Source: Methanosarcina acetivorans C2A
Lineage (GTDB): Archaea; Halobacteriota; Methanosarcinia; Methanosarcinales; Methanosarcinaceae
Direction of reading: 5' to 3'
Assembly (NCBI RefSeq): GCF_000007345.1
Contig: NC_003552.1
Coordinates: forward strand, 3,038,001-3,102,000
DNA length: 64,000 bases
Shown here piece after piece: positions 8,417-17,289 of the stretch. A program made the translations under genes and the position numbers. Position 1 is the first letter of the stretch. Every line of letters starts with the position of its first letter. The notes below the pieces were generated by a model. It was not told where the DNA came from, ran no database searches, and was given only the letters and a program-made list of their open reading frames with translations.

Positions 8417-9556
8417 ATGGCTTTTACTATGGAAGTGCCCGATGAAGCGGCGATCAAGAGTGAAGTAGATGAGCAAGTTAAACCGGTATCGGAGGAAATA
8501 GCCCAGCTTCAGGCTGTGGCAGAGAGAAATGTTGCGGAAATTCTGACCCTGGATATCGATGAATTTGCCAAAAAGAAGGATATACTCCAGTCGATCGAGT
8601 CTTTTGGGGCTGCCTCGATGAAAAGCTCGGCAGCTAAAAATTCTTTGCTGCAGGTGACAGTCGGGAACCTGTCCAGAGACGGCGACGAAGGCGGTGTTGT
8701 GGCAAAAGGCTTAATGAATTTGAACCGAGAACTAAAAGACCTGGACCCCAGCCTGGTTGATTTCACCAGGACCAAGATCTTAGGCAAGCTGTTCGACCCG
8801 GTCAGGGACTATTTTGCCAGATACCAAAAAGCAGATTCGGCGATTGCGGATATCATTGTCTCTCTGGACAAAGGGAAAACAATTCTGAAAAACGATAATA
8901 CTACTCTGGAGCTCGAACAACAGGCATTGCGCAATTTGACTAAAAAGTTAATGAAAGAGGTCCAGCTCGGTACCCTGATGGACAAATCGATTGAAACGCA
9001 GATCGGAGCGGCTAAAGCCAGGAACGAAGACCCGGAAAACGTTAAATTTGTCACTGAAGAAGTCCTATTTCCCCTGCGGCAGCGGATTATGGATATGCAG
9101 CAGATGATTGTCGTCAATCAGCAGGGTGTTATGGCGACAGAGCTGGTGATACGAAATAATAAGGAACTGATGCGCGGGGTAGAAAGGGCCAAAAATGTGA
9201 CGATTACCGCCTTGCGGACCTCAGTGATGGTTGCCGGGGCCCTCTATAACCAGAAGATTGTCCTGAAGAAGATTCAAATGCTCAATGAGACCACGAATAT
9301 TATCATCAGCAGCACCTCCCAAATGCTGAAGGAAAATGGGGTGGAAATCCAGAAACAATCAATGGAAAGCAATATCTCTGTCGAGACGCTGAAGACTGCC
9401 TTTGCCGATGTCATGGAAGCGCTGGATTCCATCAGCACCTATAAGCAGGAAGCTCTGCCCAAAATGCGGGATACTATCAATCAGTTCAAGGAATTGGCCA
9501 CCAAAAGCGAAGAACAGATTCAGCAGCTGGAGAAGGGTCATAAACTGGAGTTATAG
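8417..9556 (+). CDS. telA: TelA-family toxic anion resistance protein
   Basis: A 379-residue, almost entirely helical protein of normal TelA/KlaA length. Family blocks include the N-terminal stretch ending near SIESFG, the central ARNEDPENVKFVTEEVLFPLRQRI and the later VIRNNKELMRGVERAKNVTITALRTSV segment. No signal peptide is present, so it is cytoplasmic or membrane-associated. The family is named after tellurite resistance, but a biochemical mechanism is not established. A strong AGGAGGGG precedes the ATG by six bases. It is the last gene of the XpaC-like / vWA / TelA operon. A role in envelope-stress or metal/anion response is an inference from family and context. Confidence 0.9.
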   Translation: MAFTMEVPDEAAIKSEVDEQVKPVSEEIAQLQAVAERNVAEILTLDIDEFAKKKDILQSIESFGAASMKSSAAKNSLLQVTVGNLSRDGDEGGVVAKGLMNLNRELKDLDPSLVDFTRTKILGKLFDPVRDYFARYQKADSAIADIIVSLDKGKTILKNDNTTLELEQQALRNLTKKLMKEVQLGTLMDKSIETQIGAAKARNEDPENVKFVTEEVLFPLRQRIMDMQQMIVVNQQGVMATELVIRNNKELMRGVERAKNVTITALRTSVMVAGALYNQKIVLKKIQMLNETTNIIISSTSQMLKENGVEIQKQSMESNISVETLKTAFADVMEALDSISTYKQEALPKMRDTINQFKELATKSEEQIQQLEKGHKLEL

Positions 9557-9783
9557 CTGAAGAAAGCCGATGCCTGCAGGGCTGTTCAGGCTGGGACGGG
9601 TAGATATTCAATATGTAAACTCCTTGAGGCGAGTGGAACAACTGCGAGAAAACAAAATTTGGTACACATGTTCTCTTGTTGGAGCAATAATCATGGGTGT
9701 TTAAGGTTTCCAGGTCAGTTTTTTCCATGGGGTAGTATTAACCGCCAGATAAATACCTACCGGAGTCACCCGCTTCATAAAAC

Positions 9784-10044
9784 TTAAACGAACTCCTTGT
9801 AATAATCGCATCTCATACAATCGGCACAATGTTCTATATTCCTGTTTCTGCGGAGTTCGGCTGCAGCCTGCACCATTTCGGAGCGGGTTTTGTCGTGAAG
9901 GTCTTCCAGTACTTTAAACCGCCTCACCTTAAGCTCGTAGCAGTTCGGATTTTTAGCAATTTCAAGATCGAGGTTGCGTAGTTTCAAAGCGACATCCACA
10001 ATGTACTTGCTCTGGTCAAGAATATGTTCGTCTATAACACTCAT
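9784..10044 (-). CDS. Small hypothetical protein with C-terminal CxxCxxC motif
   Basis: An 86- to 89-residue soluble protein, helical and charged, ending in HCADCMRCDYYKEFV. The three closely spaced cysteines could bind zinc or an Fe-S centre. Two in-frame starts exist. The ATG at 10053 lies directly on GGAAGGG with no spacing, whereas the ATG at 10044 has the same Shine-Dalgarno nine bases upstream, so 10044 is preferred. No named family is recognised. It is a stand-alone gene in an otherwise non-coding stretch next to a MITE. Confidence 0.7.
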   Translation of the reverse strand: MSVIDEHILDQSKYIVDVALKLRNLDLEIAKNPNCYELKVRRFKVLEDLHDKTRSEMVQAAAELRRNRNIEHCADCMRCDYYKEFV

Positions 10045-10237
10045 ATAATTCATCCCTTCCTAATGCGACTTTTTGGAAAAAGGGGCTCAGGGCCTGGAAA
10101 TTCTTCCTCTTTTCTGTCACTGCTCCCAGGGGTCTCAAGCTCTTTCTACTTTCGCCTATATTTTTGCCATGTTATTTCTCCCATAGATAATAAATTATTC
10201 TAGGTATAAAATATATAATAGTTTCTGATACGAGTAA

Positions 10238-10369
10238 GAACCTATCCGAAAAGTGCTGCAGTTTGCTATAACTTTTACATTGGGCAATACGCAACCGGAA
10301 GGGAACCCGGATATTATAGCCTTCTCGTAATCTTTGCAACATGCCATTATCGACTTTTCGGATAGGCTC
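10238..10369 (+). mobile_element. 132-bp MITE, copy 1
   Basis: A non-coding 132-bp element with terminal inverted repeats GAACCTATCCGAAAAGT (left) and ACTTTTCGGATAGGCTC (right), which pair over 17 bp with one mismatch. It is flanked by a direct TAA on both sides (10235-10237 and 10370-10372), the likely target duplication. An identical copy lies inverted at 22816-22947. Short open frames across it are fortuitous. Terminal sequence and 3-bp duplication resemble IS5-group behaviour, so a related IS elsewhere in the genome probably mobilises it. Confidence 0.9.
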
Positions 10370-10400
10370 TAAATAGGGATCCTTGACCAACCTTTAGCCA

Positions 10401-10520
10401 GGAAAAAGAGTAAATAAAAAAGAGATAGAGTAAATAAAAAAGAGATAGAGTAAATAAAAAAGAGATAGAGTAAATAAAAAAGAGATAGAGTAAATAAAAA
10501 AGAGATAGAGTAAACAAAAA
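10401..10520. repeat. 20-bp minisatellite, about six copies
   Basis: The unit AGAGATAGAGTAAATAAAAA is repeated with a strict 20-bp period. The internal copies are identical; the first and last carry one or a few changes. It begins 31 bp after the MITE. No spacers are present, so it is not a CRISPR array. Copy number is likely variable between strains through slippage. Confidence 0.95.
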
Positions 10521-10934
10521 AAGGCATTGTGCCGATTTTTCTGTAAAACCACAAATCCCAAAAAATTGTTAGAAAGAAAATAACAACCTGAAAGAATCAA
10601 ATCACATACGGTACCCAAAATTTAACTTTGGATTTTGCGGTAAAATTACAACACTGCCTGTTATAACTACATTCAATTAACGATATTCAATTTCATAGGA
10701 TTTACGGAAATGAGCGTTGCCGTCATGATATCAGCCGCATAAATCCCGTATTAAATCAATTTTGTCGTTATACCACACCTTTCTCATGTTTTTTCTAAAT
10801 CCCGGACTTAACCAGGAGAACCCCGGAGAAAAAAACGGTCCCGGAATCATGAGAATCAGTTCTTCCTTTCTCACCTGCTGGACCACTCTTGGATTGTTCT
10901 CCGGCAAGACCGGAATTAAGCTCCCTAAGGCTCC
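10521..10934. other. Non-coding stretch, nothing recognised
   Basis: About 410 bp between the minisatellite and the 3' end of the beta-helix/thioredoxin gene. No family-like coding signal or RNA gene was seen. Confidence 0.4.
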
Positions 10935-12431
10935 TTATCTGGATTTTTCTTGTCTTTCATGCAGAAGGGCGAGGTCCAGAACTTTTTCAAGCACTTCTTT
11001 ATCCATTATTCCGACTAACCTTGCCTGGTCTATGTCTTTACTGACGTTCCCGTCCGATTTCATATAAACATATTCCCCGTTTTCGATGCCCACAATTACG
11101 GAGAAATCAGGAATATGACCTACTCCGAAATAGCTTTTAAAGTCAGGGTTTCGATCCGCATCTATTAACATGATTGTTGCTTTTTCTCCGTATTCTGATG
11201 CCAGTTCAGTAACGGTAGAACTCATAGCCCTGCATAACGGGCACCATTCGGCTCCGATTCTCAAAAAAACCGGACCTTCCTGAAGGGATGTGTTTATCTG
11301 TTCCAGCCGGGTTATTTCCACAACAGTACCCTTTTCCGGATTCCTGGGGTTTATGGAGTAACCTTTATTTAACAGAGCTATTAAGGCACTCATTCTCTTG
11401 GTAGTGTTTTCAGAATTGTTGCTTGATAAAGTCTCGTTTACCTCAGGCATGTAATCTATGCTTCCGGTTGCCCGGTTGATCAGATACGGAGTATCTGCTA
11501 TGCCATTTCCGTCAGTGTCTTTTCCGGTATGGTCATTCCAGAAATTACCTTCCGAACTGCTGTTCCAGAAGTTATTTCCTTTGTCAACTGCATTAAGAAG
11601 GTTAATAAATTCATTCCTGTAGAGTGTGTTGTCCGATGACTCGTTAAGGTATACTCCGATACCGTTCAGGTACAGGCTGTTATCGACCAGAGTATTGTGC
11701 CCTGCCGCCTGACCGGAAATCCCGTATTCGTTAGTCAAAATATGGTTATAGGCAAGTTTATTCCCGTGAGACATTCCCAGGAAAACTCCTATCGTGTTTG
11801 AGTCTGCGATGTTCTTAACAAGGGTGTTATTAACGGAATTGTGCAGCGAAATTCCCTGCTTATTTGTTACCACAATATTATTCGAAAGTATATTGTCTTC
11901 AGAGTCGCCAAGAGCGATTCCGCAATCTCCAAGGTTTACAAGATTGCTGTCAAGATAATTGCCCTGGGAATCGTTGAGTAAAATGCCTTGGCCATTGAAT
12001 ACCAGTGTATTGTTACTTAACGAACAGTCCTGCACTCCTTCAAGGTGAATCCCGGCTTCTGATCCATCCGTTCCAGACTGATACCCTAAGATATAGAAAC
12101 CGTCTATTGTCACACTGTTGGAGTTAACATAAAAAACGTCATTATTCGGGACAGTACCTATGATAAGGATACGGTTTGTCCGATCTTCCGCGAGAGTAGA
12201 ATGCGAAATAATTGTGAGCTCTTTATCCACTTTTATATTTTCTTGATATACTCCAGGGCTCACAAGGATCGTATCCCCATCTTGTGCATTATCGACAGCT
12301 TCCTGAATCGAACTACAATTTCCTCCTCCACTATCGTCTACGATAATAACTGCAGCACCTGCTTGAGTAACGGCTGGCCCAAGCATAAAAACGAAAAATA
12401 TGGAAATGATTTGAATTGAGCTTCCTTTCAT
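10935..12431 (-). CDS. Exported right-handed beta-helix protein with C-terminal thioredoxin domain
   Basis: A 498-residue protein with a signal peptide (about residues 1-27, cleavage near AGA-AV). It carries NosD-like parallel beta-helix repeats from about residue 40 to 300, with recurrent N-rich turns such as LSNNTLVFNGQGILL and a family-typical final repeat GNFWNDHTGKDTDGNGI. From about residue 375 a thioredoxin-fold domain follows, with the redox motif CPLC in EWCPLCRAM. Beta-helix surface proteins are common in Methanosarcina; fusion to a thioredoxin module is less usual. The protein should act outside the membrane, perhaps in disulfide exchange tied to a carbohydrate- or surface-bound scaffold. 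It stands alone. The start ATG at 12431 is the natural start of the signal peptide. Confidence 0.85.
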   Translation of the reverse strand: MKGSSIQIISIFFVFMLGPAVTQAGAAVIIVDDSGGGNCSSIQEAVDNAQDGDTILVSPGVYQENIKVDKELTIISHSTLAEDRTNRILIIGTVPNNDVFYVNSNSVTIDGFYILGYQSGTDGSEAGIHLEGVQDCSLSNNTLVFNGQGILLNDSQGNYLDSNLVNLGDCGIALGDSEDNILSNNIVVTNKQGISLHNSVNNTLVKNIADSNTIGVFLGMSHGNKLAYNHILTNEYGISGQAAGHNTLVDNSLYLNGIGVYLNESSDNTLYRNEFINLLNAVDKGNNFWNSSSEGNFWNDHTGKDTDGNGIADTPYLINRATGSIDYMPEVNETLSSNNSENTTKRMSALIALLNKGYSINPRNPEKGTVVEITRLEQINTSLQEGPVFLRIGAEWCPLCRAMSSTVTELASEYGEKATIMLIDADRNPDFKSYFGVGHIPDFSVIVGIENGEYVYMKSDGNVSKDIDQARLVGIMDKEVLEKVLDLALLHERQEKSR

Positions 12432-12677
12432 GAACCAATGCTCCCCTTAATCAATATATCAGCAAAAAAGAAGCCTGTTATTATAATTTATATGAATAAT
12501 AATTCGATACGATAAAATGATTTTGAAATAAATGTTCTGAAAATAAATCTGAACCTCGGCTCTCTTTAATGTTTTTATTCTTAACCATGGAGTTTTTTTT
12601 TGAGTTTTCAGATTGCCTTCATAAGCCGGAACTCGATTTTTACTCCCATCCAGGCCTTCTACATCCAGGCCTTCTAT

Positions 12678-15443
12678 TTAGATATCTCGCTCCAGAGCTC
12701 GCTCCAGAACCTGTACAAAGCCCCTTGTACCGTCAACACGGACATACTGGCCGTCTTTTAATATCTTGGTTACGTTTTCTATGCCGACAACGGCAGGAAT
12801 ACCGTACTCCCTCGCGATGACCGAGCCGTGTGTCATCATACCGCCGATCTCCACCACCAGGGCTTGAGCGGAATAAAACAGGGGAGTCCAGCCCGGATCG
12901 GTAAATGGCGCAACCAAAATATCTCCTTTATTCAACTTTGCTTCTTCGGGTTTGAGGACAACCTTTACGTACCCTTCCGCAACACCGGCAGAGACAGGAG
13001 TACCGATTAAAGCGCCTTTCGGAGCCTCAACGTCGCTTCTCACCCCCGTAATAACTTCCCCTTCACTGGTCATAACCCGAGGAGGAGTCAACTTTTGATA
13101 TTGTTCGTGGGCTCTTTTACGAAAAGCTATGAGGCATCTCACATCTTCGCCGGAATGGTTTTCCAGCAATGCAATCAGCTCATCCAGATACAGATAGAAC
13201 ACATCTTCATCCCTCTCCAGAATTTCTCTTTCATGTAAAGATCGTGCCTCTGCCAGGATAGCCTGCCGATAGATGTCAAAAAATCGAACAATGACATACT
13301 TGGGAAACTCGCGTAAGCCTGTGGAATTTCGGTAAATGGAAATGAGTCTGGCCATAAGCCCTGTTTTGAGCCTTCCGGCGGGAGTATTACGCATACGTTC
13401 CAGAAGTTTTTGCACGTATTCCTGAGCCTCTTTCTGGCCCTGGCTGAACCGTTTCCGGTGTTCACCCGGAGCGTTGCTTTTCATGTGGTTTATAATGGAG
13501 GGAACAAGCAAGGTAGGAGCTTCTCGCCATCGAAGGTTTGAGATATCGATCTCACCCGGGCAGCGCATGCCGTACAGTTCCATGAACCTATCCAGTTCGG
13601 GCCTGAACGCATCCCCACCCTTTACTTTACTCAACCCCTGATAGAAAGTGATGTCTTCAGCTCTTTTCAGGTAATTCTCAACTTCAGGATATCTCCGTAC
13701 CGTATCGGCCAGATCCCCTATCATTAACCCCATCTCACCGGTCACATTGCCAGGCGGGGATTTACTCAGCGTATCCACATCCAGATCCTCCCCCAACCAT
13801 CTTCTGGTCAGGCGGCTTGCCATTGGCAGGACAATGAATGGCAAGGGTACGTACATCATGCTGTCATTCAGGTCTTGCAGTAAGTTTTCCATACTTTCCC
13901 TGACCCGTTTAATCCGTTCCACTCCTGACAGCTGCATGATGCTGTTTCTGTACTTACTAATGGTCTGTTCAGGAGGAACTGTGGCCCGTTCGATAATGCC
14001 TGAAGGGTCCAGAAAAAATAAACTGTTGATAATTATCGGAATACCCTTTAGATAAAACGGAAGCATTGGTTTGAATAATCTAAACAGCTGCTTTGTTGCA
14101 CCCTTGTTTGCTTTAGCCTCCTGTTGAAAGGCCTCACTTGTCACTATTTTTTCCAGGGCATTTCCCATTAATTCGTCCAGGATGGTAATTTTCCAGGTAA
14201 AATATTTCCGAAAAAACTTACTGTATAAAAGAAGAGTGACGTCGAAAAAAAGCCTGTCTCCGGCTTCCACTATCACTGAATTGGGAAAGGCAGCGGGATC
14301 CTTCCCAAGGGGAAATACCCCCTGAAAAATAGAAATCCCCATGGGTTTCATGGCATCCGTCATCATCTGCAGGTGAGCAAAAGAAAAAAAAATGTGAAGT
14401 TTATTGTCATGGACCTTGGGGACGGGATAAAGAGAGGTAATAGGACGGCTTTGTAAGATATAGAACTTATCGCCTGCCAGGCACCATTCGATATCCTGTT
14501 CCAGACACTGTTCGGCACCCCCTCCCGGACACCTTTCAGAACCACGTTCAGGACGCTGTTCAACACCACGTTCAGGACAGTAGTGTTTTTCTATCCTTTG
14601 GCCGAGTCGGGCCAGCTCCAGAATTTTGTCATCAGAGAGGGCCTGTTTGTTTTGCAGTTCGGGAGCAAGTTCCTTAATCTTCGTTCCCCCTTCTGCGGCC
14701 GGATAAATAGCTTTCTTCTTTTCTGCAATTTGCTTTTTAACAATCCTATCCTTGAGGACCTGATAAGAGTCGGCGGAAACAATTCCTGAAACCAGCGCTT
14801 CACCCAACCCGAAGCTGGCGTCAATGGAAATAATATTCCTGTGCCCTGTAACGGGGTCTGCAGTAAACATAAGCCCGGAAACATCCGGAAATACCATTTG
14901 CTGCACCACTATGGACAGATACACCGAACGGTGATCGAATCCGTTTTTCATGCGGTAAAGAATTGCCCTGTCGGTAAACAGCGAAATCCAGCACTTCCGC
15001 ACAGCCTGTAGCAATTGATCTGCTCCCCTTACATTCAAATAGGTCTCCTGCTGGCCGGCAAAAGAAGCGGTAGGTAAATCTTCGGCTGTGGCGCTTGACC
15101 GAACGGCATACGCCTGTTCTTCTCCCACCATTTTCCATGCATCAATGATTGACGACTTGATTGTACGGGGTATGGGAACGATTAGCAAGTGGTCCCTGAT
15201 CCGCTGTCCCAGCCTGTTAATTTCATCAGTTTGGTTCGGTTTCAACCGGGCAAGCAAGTCCAGCAATTCGTCCATCTCACCGCTTTCTGCGATAAAGTCA
15301 CGGTAGCCCGATGTTGTAATGCAAAATCCCGGAGAAACAGGAAAGCCTGCCTTGCTCATTTCTCCCAGATTGGCACCTTTTCCCCCGACTTCAGGCAAAT
15401 TCCTTCTATCGACTTCATTAAAATGCATCACATAAGCGCTCAT
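12678..15443 (-). CDS. Dikinase-type phosphotransferase (PEP-synthase-like ATP-grasp plus phospho-His domain)
   Basis: About 921 residues from the preferred start. The N-terminal half is the PPDK/PEP-synthase ATP-grasp domain (GGKGANLGEMSKAGFPVSPGF; AVRSSATAEDLPTASFAGQQ; GLMFTADPVTG; YILQSRPIT). A long helical middle follows, and the C-terminus is the swivelling phospho-His domain with GGMMTHGSVIAREYGIPAVVG, the His lying 49 residues from the end. The PEP/pyruvate-binding barrel of true PEP synthase is absent. The order resembles rifampin phosphotransferase, so it probably uses ATP to phosphorylate another acceptor. An 8-residue repeat expansion interrupts the ATP-grasp domain near bases 14495-14582. 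ATG 15443 has AAAGGTG upstream and is preferred over 15479. It may be misannotated as ppsA in databases. Confidence 0.85.
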   Translation of the reverse strand: MSAYVMHFNEVDRRNLPEVGGKGANLGEMSKAGFPVSPGFCITTSGYRDFIAESGEMDELLDLLARLKPNQTDEINRLGQRIRDHLLIVPIPRTIKSSIIDAWKMVGEEQAYAVRSSATAEDLPTASFAGQQETYLNVRGADQLLQAVRKCWISLFTDRAILYRMKNGFDHRSVYLSIVVQQMVFPDVSGLMFTADPVTGHRNIISIDASFGLGEALVSGIVSADSYQVLKDRIVKKQIAEKKKAIYPAAEGGTKIKELAPELQNKQALSDDKILELARLGQRIEKHYCPERGVEQRPERGSERCPGGGAEQCLEQDIEWCLAGDKFYILQSRPITSLYPVPKVHDNKLHIFFSFAHLQMMTDAMKPMGISIFQGVFPLGKDPAAFPNSVIVEAGDRLFFDVTLLLYSKFFRKYFTWKITILDELMGNALEKIVTSEAFQQEAKANKGATKQLFRLFKPMLPFYLKGIPIIINSLFFLDPSGIIERATVPPEQTISKYRNSIMQLSGVERIKRVRESMENLLQDLNDSMMYVPLPFIVLPMASRLTRRWLGEDLDVDTLSKSPPGNVTGEMGLMIGDLADTVRRYPEVENYLKRAEDITFYQGLSKVKGGDAFRPELDRFMELYGMRCPGEIDISNLRWREAPTLLVPSIINHMKSNAPGEHRKRFSQGQKEAQEYVQKLLERMRNTPAGRLKTGLMARLISIYRNSTGLREFPKYVIVRFFDIYRQAILAEARSLHEREILERDEDVFYLYLDELIALLENHSGEDVRCLIAFRKRAHEQYQKLTPPRVMTSEGEVITGVRSDVEAPKGALIGTPVSAGVAEGYVKVVLKPEEAKLNKGDILVAPFTDPGWTPLFYSAQALVVEIGGMMTHGSVIAREYGIPAVVGIENVTKILKDGQYVRVDGTRGFVQVLERALERDI
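14495..14582 (-). repeat. In-frame 24-bp (8-residue) repeat inside the dikinase gene
   Basis: Between EKHY and DIEWCLAGDKFYILQ the protein carries about 25 extra residues built from an 8-residue unit of the form C/R-P-E-R-G-x-E-Q. At the DNA level CCACGTTCAGGAC occurs at 14542-14554 and 14566-14578, 24 bp apart, with degenerate neighbours. Relatives normally pass from the helix before EKH into the DIEW strand without this segment. Confidence 0.75.
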
Positions 15444-15744
15444 TTTGGATACACCTTTGAAAAAGATGAAAATATTCAACTTTAATTCATTGATCTTCAG
15501 TCCAGAGTTTATTTCCTTCGCTTCTTCTTTTTTAAATCCAATTCCTTCATTTCTTATTCAAACCATTCGTAGCTGGGGGATGATGAGACATATGACGCTG
15601 AGAGACTTCTGATATAGATAGATTTTGAGAATTATTATAAAAATATATACAATAAATGGAATTTAATACTTAACCAACGGCATGAAATGTAATTTATTAC
15701 TATAAAGCAAATAAAGCTTGGAATAATCAAAAAGAATGAAGAAT

Positions 15745-17130
15745 ATCTCATTGGTCATCGGTTAAGGAATTTTCTTGCCTGAAGGATATCGATTTTGCAC
15801 CAAAAGTCGCCTTAAATTTTGTCCTCTTTACATGAACTCGATACCCAGTTCCAATCCCCAATGGAATACAATTTTTGACTTTGAGTCTATCCCAAAACTC
15901 AAAATTTGCTTTTTTGGATCTCTCAATTTAAGTAACCAACAAAGCTTCTGATTACGAAAGCAATCTTGAATTATTCTGATAATTGAGATTAAAACTGGGT
16001 TTTGGGATGAGCTCGCTAACAATTATGATGACGAGAGCTAACTGCTTCATAAAGGGTATAACAAAAAGCACAGAAAAGACAAAAATCAAATATGTGTTTC
16101 GCTAGCTGTAAACGAGGACAACATACCTTTTATTCATGAAACATATCCTGGAAATGTTCATGACTCTGAAGAATTTTCAGGCATAGTAGATATAAATCAT
16201 AAACAGACTGACTGAATTAAATATCTGTTCTGAAGCTCTTGTTCTTGTTTTTGATAAGGGTAACAACTCAAAAGATAACATTGAAAAGGTAACCTCAAAA
16301 ATGAGTTTTGTAGGAGCTGCAAAAGCAAATCAGACTGAGGAACTTCTCGATGTTCCGCTTTCCAAATATGAGTGTTTATACAAGAATTCGAAAGGTAACA
16401 AAATTTTTGGATACGGGACAAAACACCAGTTTTGCGGAACAGAATACACAACCGTAATAACATACAACGAAGGAACTTACAAGCTTCAAAAGAGCCCTTA
16501 TGAAACAAACAAATCAAGAATAATTGACAGTTTGGAGGAGTTCCGGAAAAGATTAGAAAGCAGTAAAGGAAAAGAAAGAAACAGGAGCAGTGTAGAACAT
16601 GATCTTGAAGGTATTATTCTGAAAAAATACAGTAGCATTATAAAATATGAAATAATTGATGCCCTGGAAGGGAAGAAAAAACCTCAGTTAAAGTTCTGGA
16701 TTGATGAAGAAAACGAAAAAAAGTGCGAAAGGACGTTTGGGAAGAACATCCTATTTACGGATAAGCATAAATGGCAAACTAAAGAGATAGTGAAAACATA
16801 TAGCAGTAAGAACCTTGTTGAAGATGATTTTAAACTGTTGAATGATCACTTGCTTGTCCCTACTTGCTTGTTTCTGTAGGACCGGTATACCATCACAAGG
16901 ATGAAAACATTAGAGTTCATGTGTTTTTGGCTATGATTGGCCTACTTTTCTACAGATACTTGGCCTGAGAGACCAAAATATACGGTTATTCTATGAAAAA
17001 GCTCATTGAAAAACTGTCTGAGATCAAGATTGCGGTAGTTCAGGAAAAAGAGTCAAAAAAAGCAAAATTATTGTGGAAGAAATGGATACAAAACAAGCAT
17101 CGTTATTTTCTTTTCTGAACATGGAGAAAC
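15745..17130 (+). pseudogene. Decayed IS1634-type transposase
   Basis: Several frames together spell an IS4/IS1634-like transposase broken by stops and frameshifts. The longest intact piece (16301-16879) holds the central region (FVGAAKANQTEELLDVPLS, GYGTKHQFCG). Upstream traces in other frames give VNEDNIPFIHETYPGNVHDS and EALVLVFDKGNNS. Downstream traces give KDENIRVHVFLAMIGLLFYRYLA, then a C-terminal stretch around EKLSEIKIAVVQEKE and ending near 17120. Bases 15745-15868 share a related sequence with 27523-27645 in the opposite orientation. The element is dead; family assignment is by motif resemblance. Confidence 0.75.
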
Positions 17131-17289
17131 CTGCCATATTAACAAAATCGTTATTGTCAGGGTTATACTTTTCATAGACATACACAAACAAAGCCAGAGG
17201 ATAACGGAAAATCACCCATCTTTGAAAGGTGAGATAACATGAAGGAAAAGCAGAGAAATCCCTCCCAAATGGAGTGGGGGAGGAGTTCA

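Noticed and set aside
10172-10390. A 72-residue minus-strand frame, and its counterpart at 22820-23173.
   Set aside because: Most of it is the MITE sequence; the two frames agree only because the MITE copies are identical.
10401-10520. Possible CRISPR array.
   Set aside because: Units are head-to-tail with no spacers, and no cas genes are present. The same holds for the repeats at 1819-1903.
12678-15479. Annotation as phosphoenolpyruvate synthase, and start at 15479.
   Set aside because: The C-terminal PEP-binding barrel is absent, and ATG 15443 has the better ribosome site.
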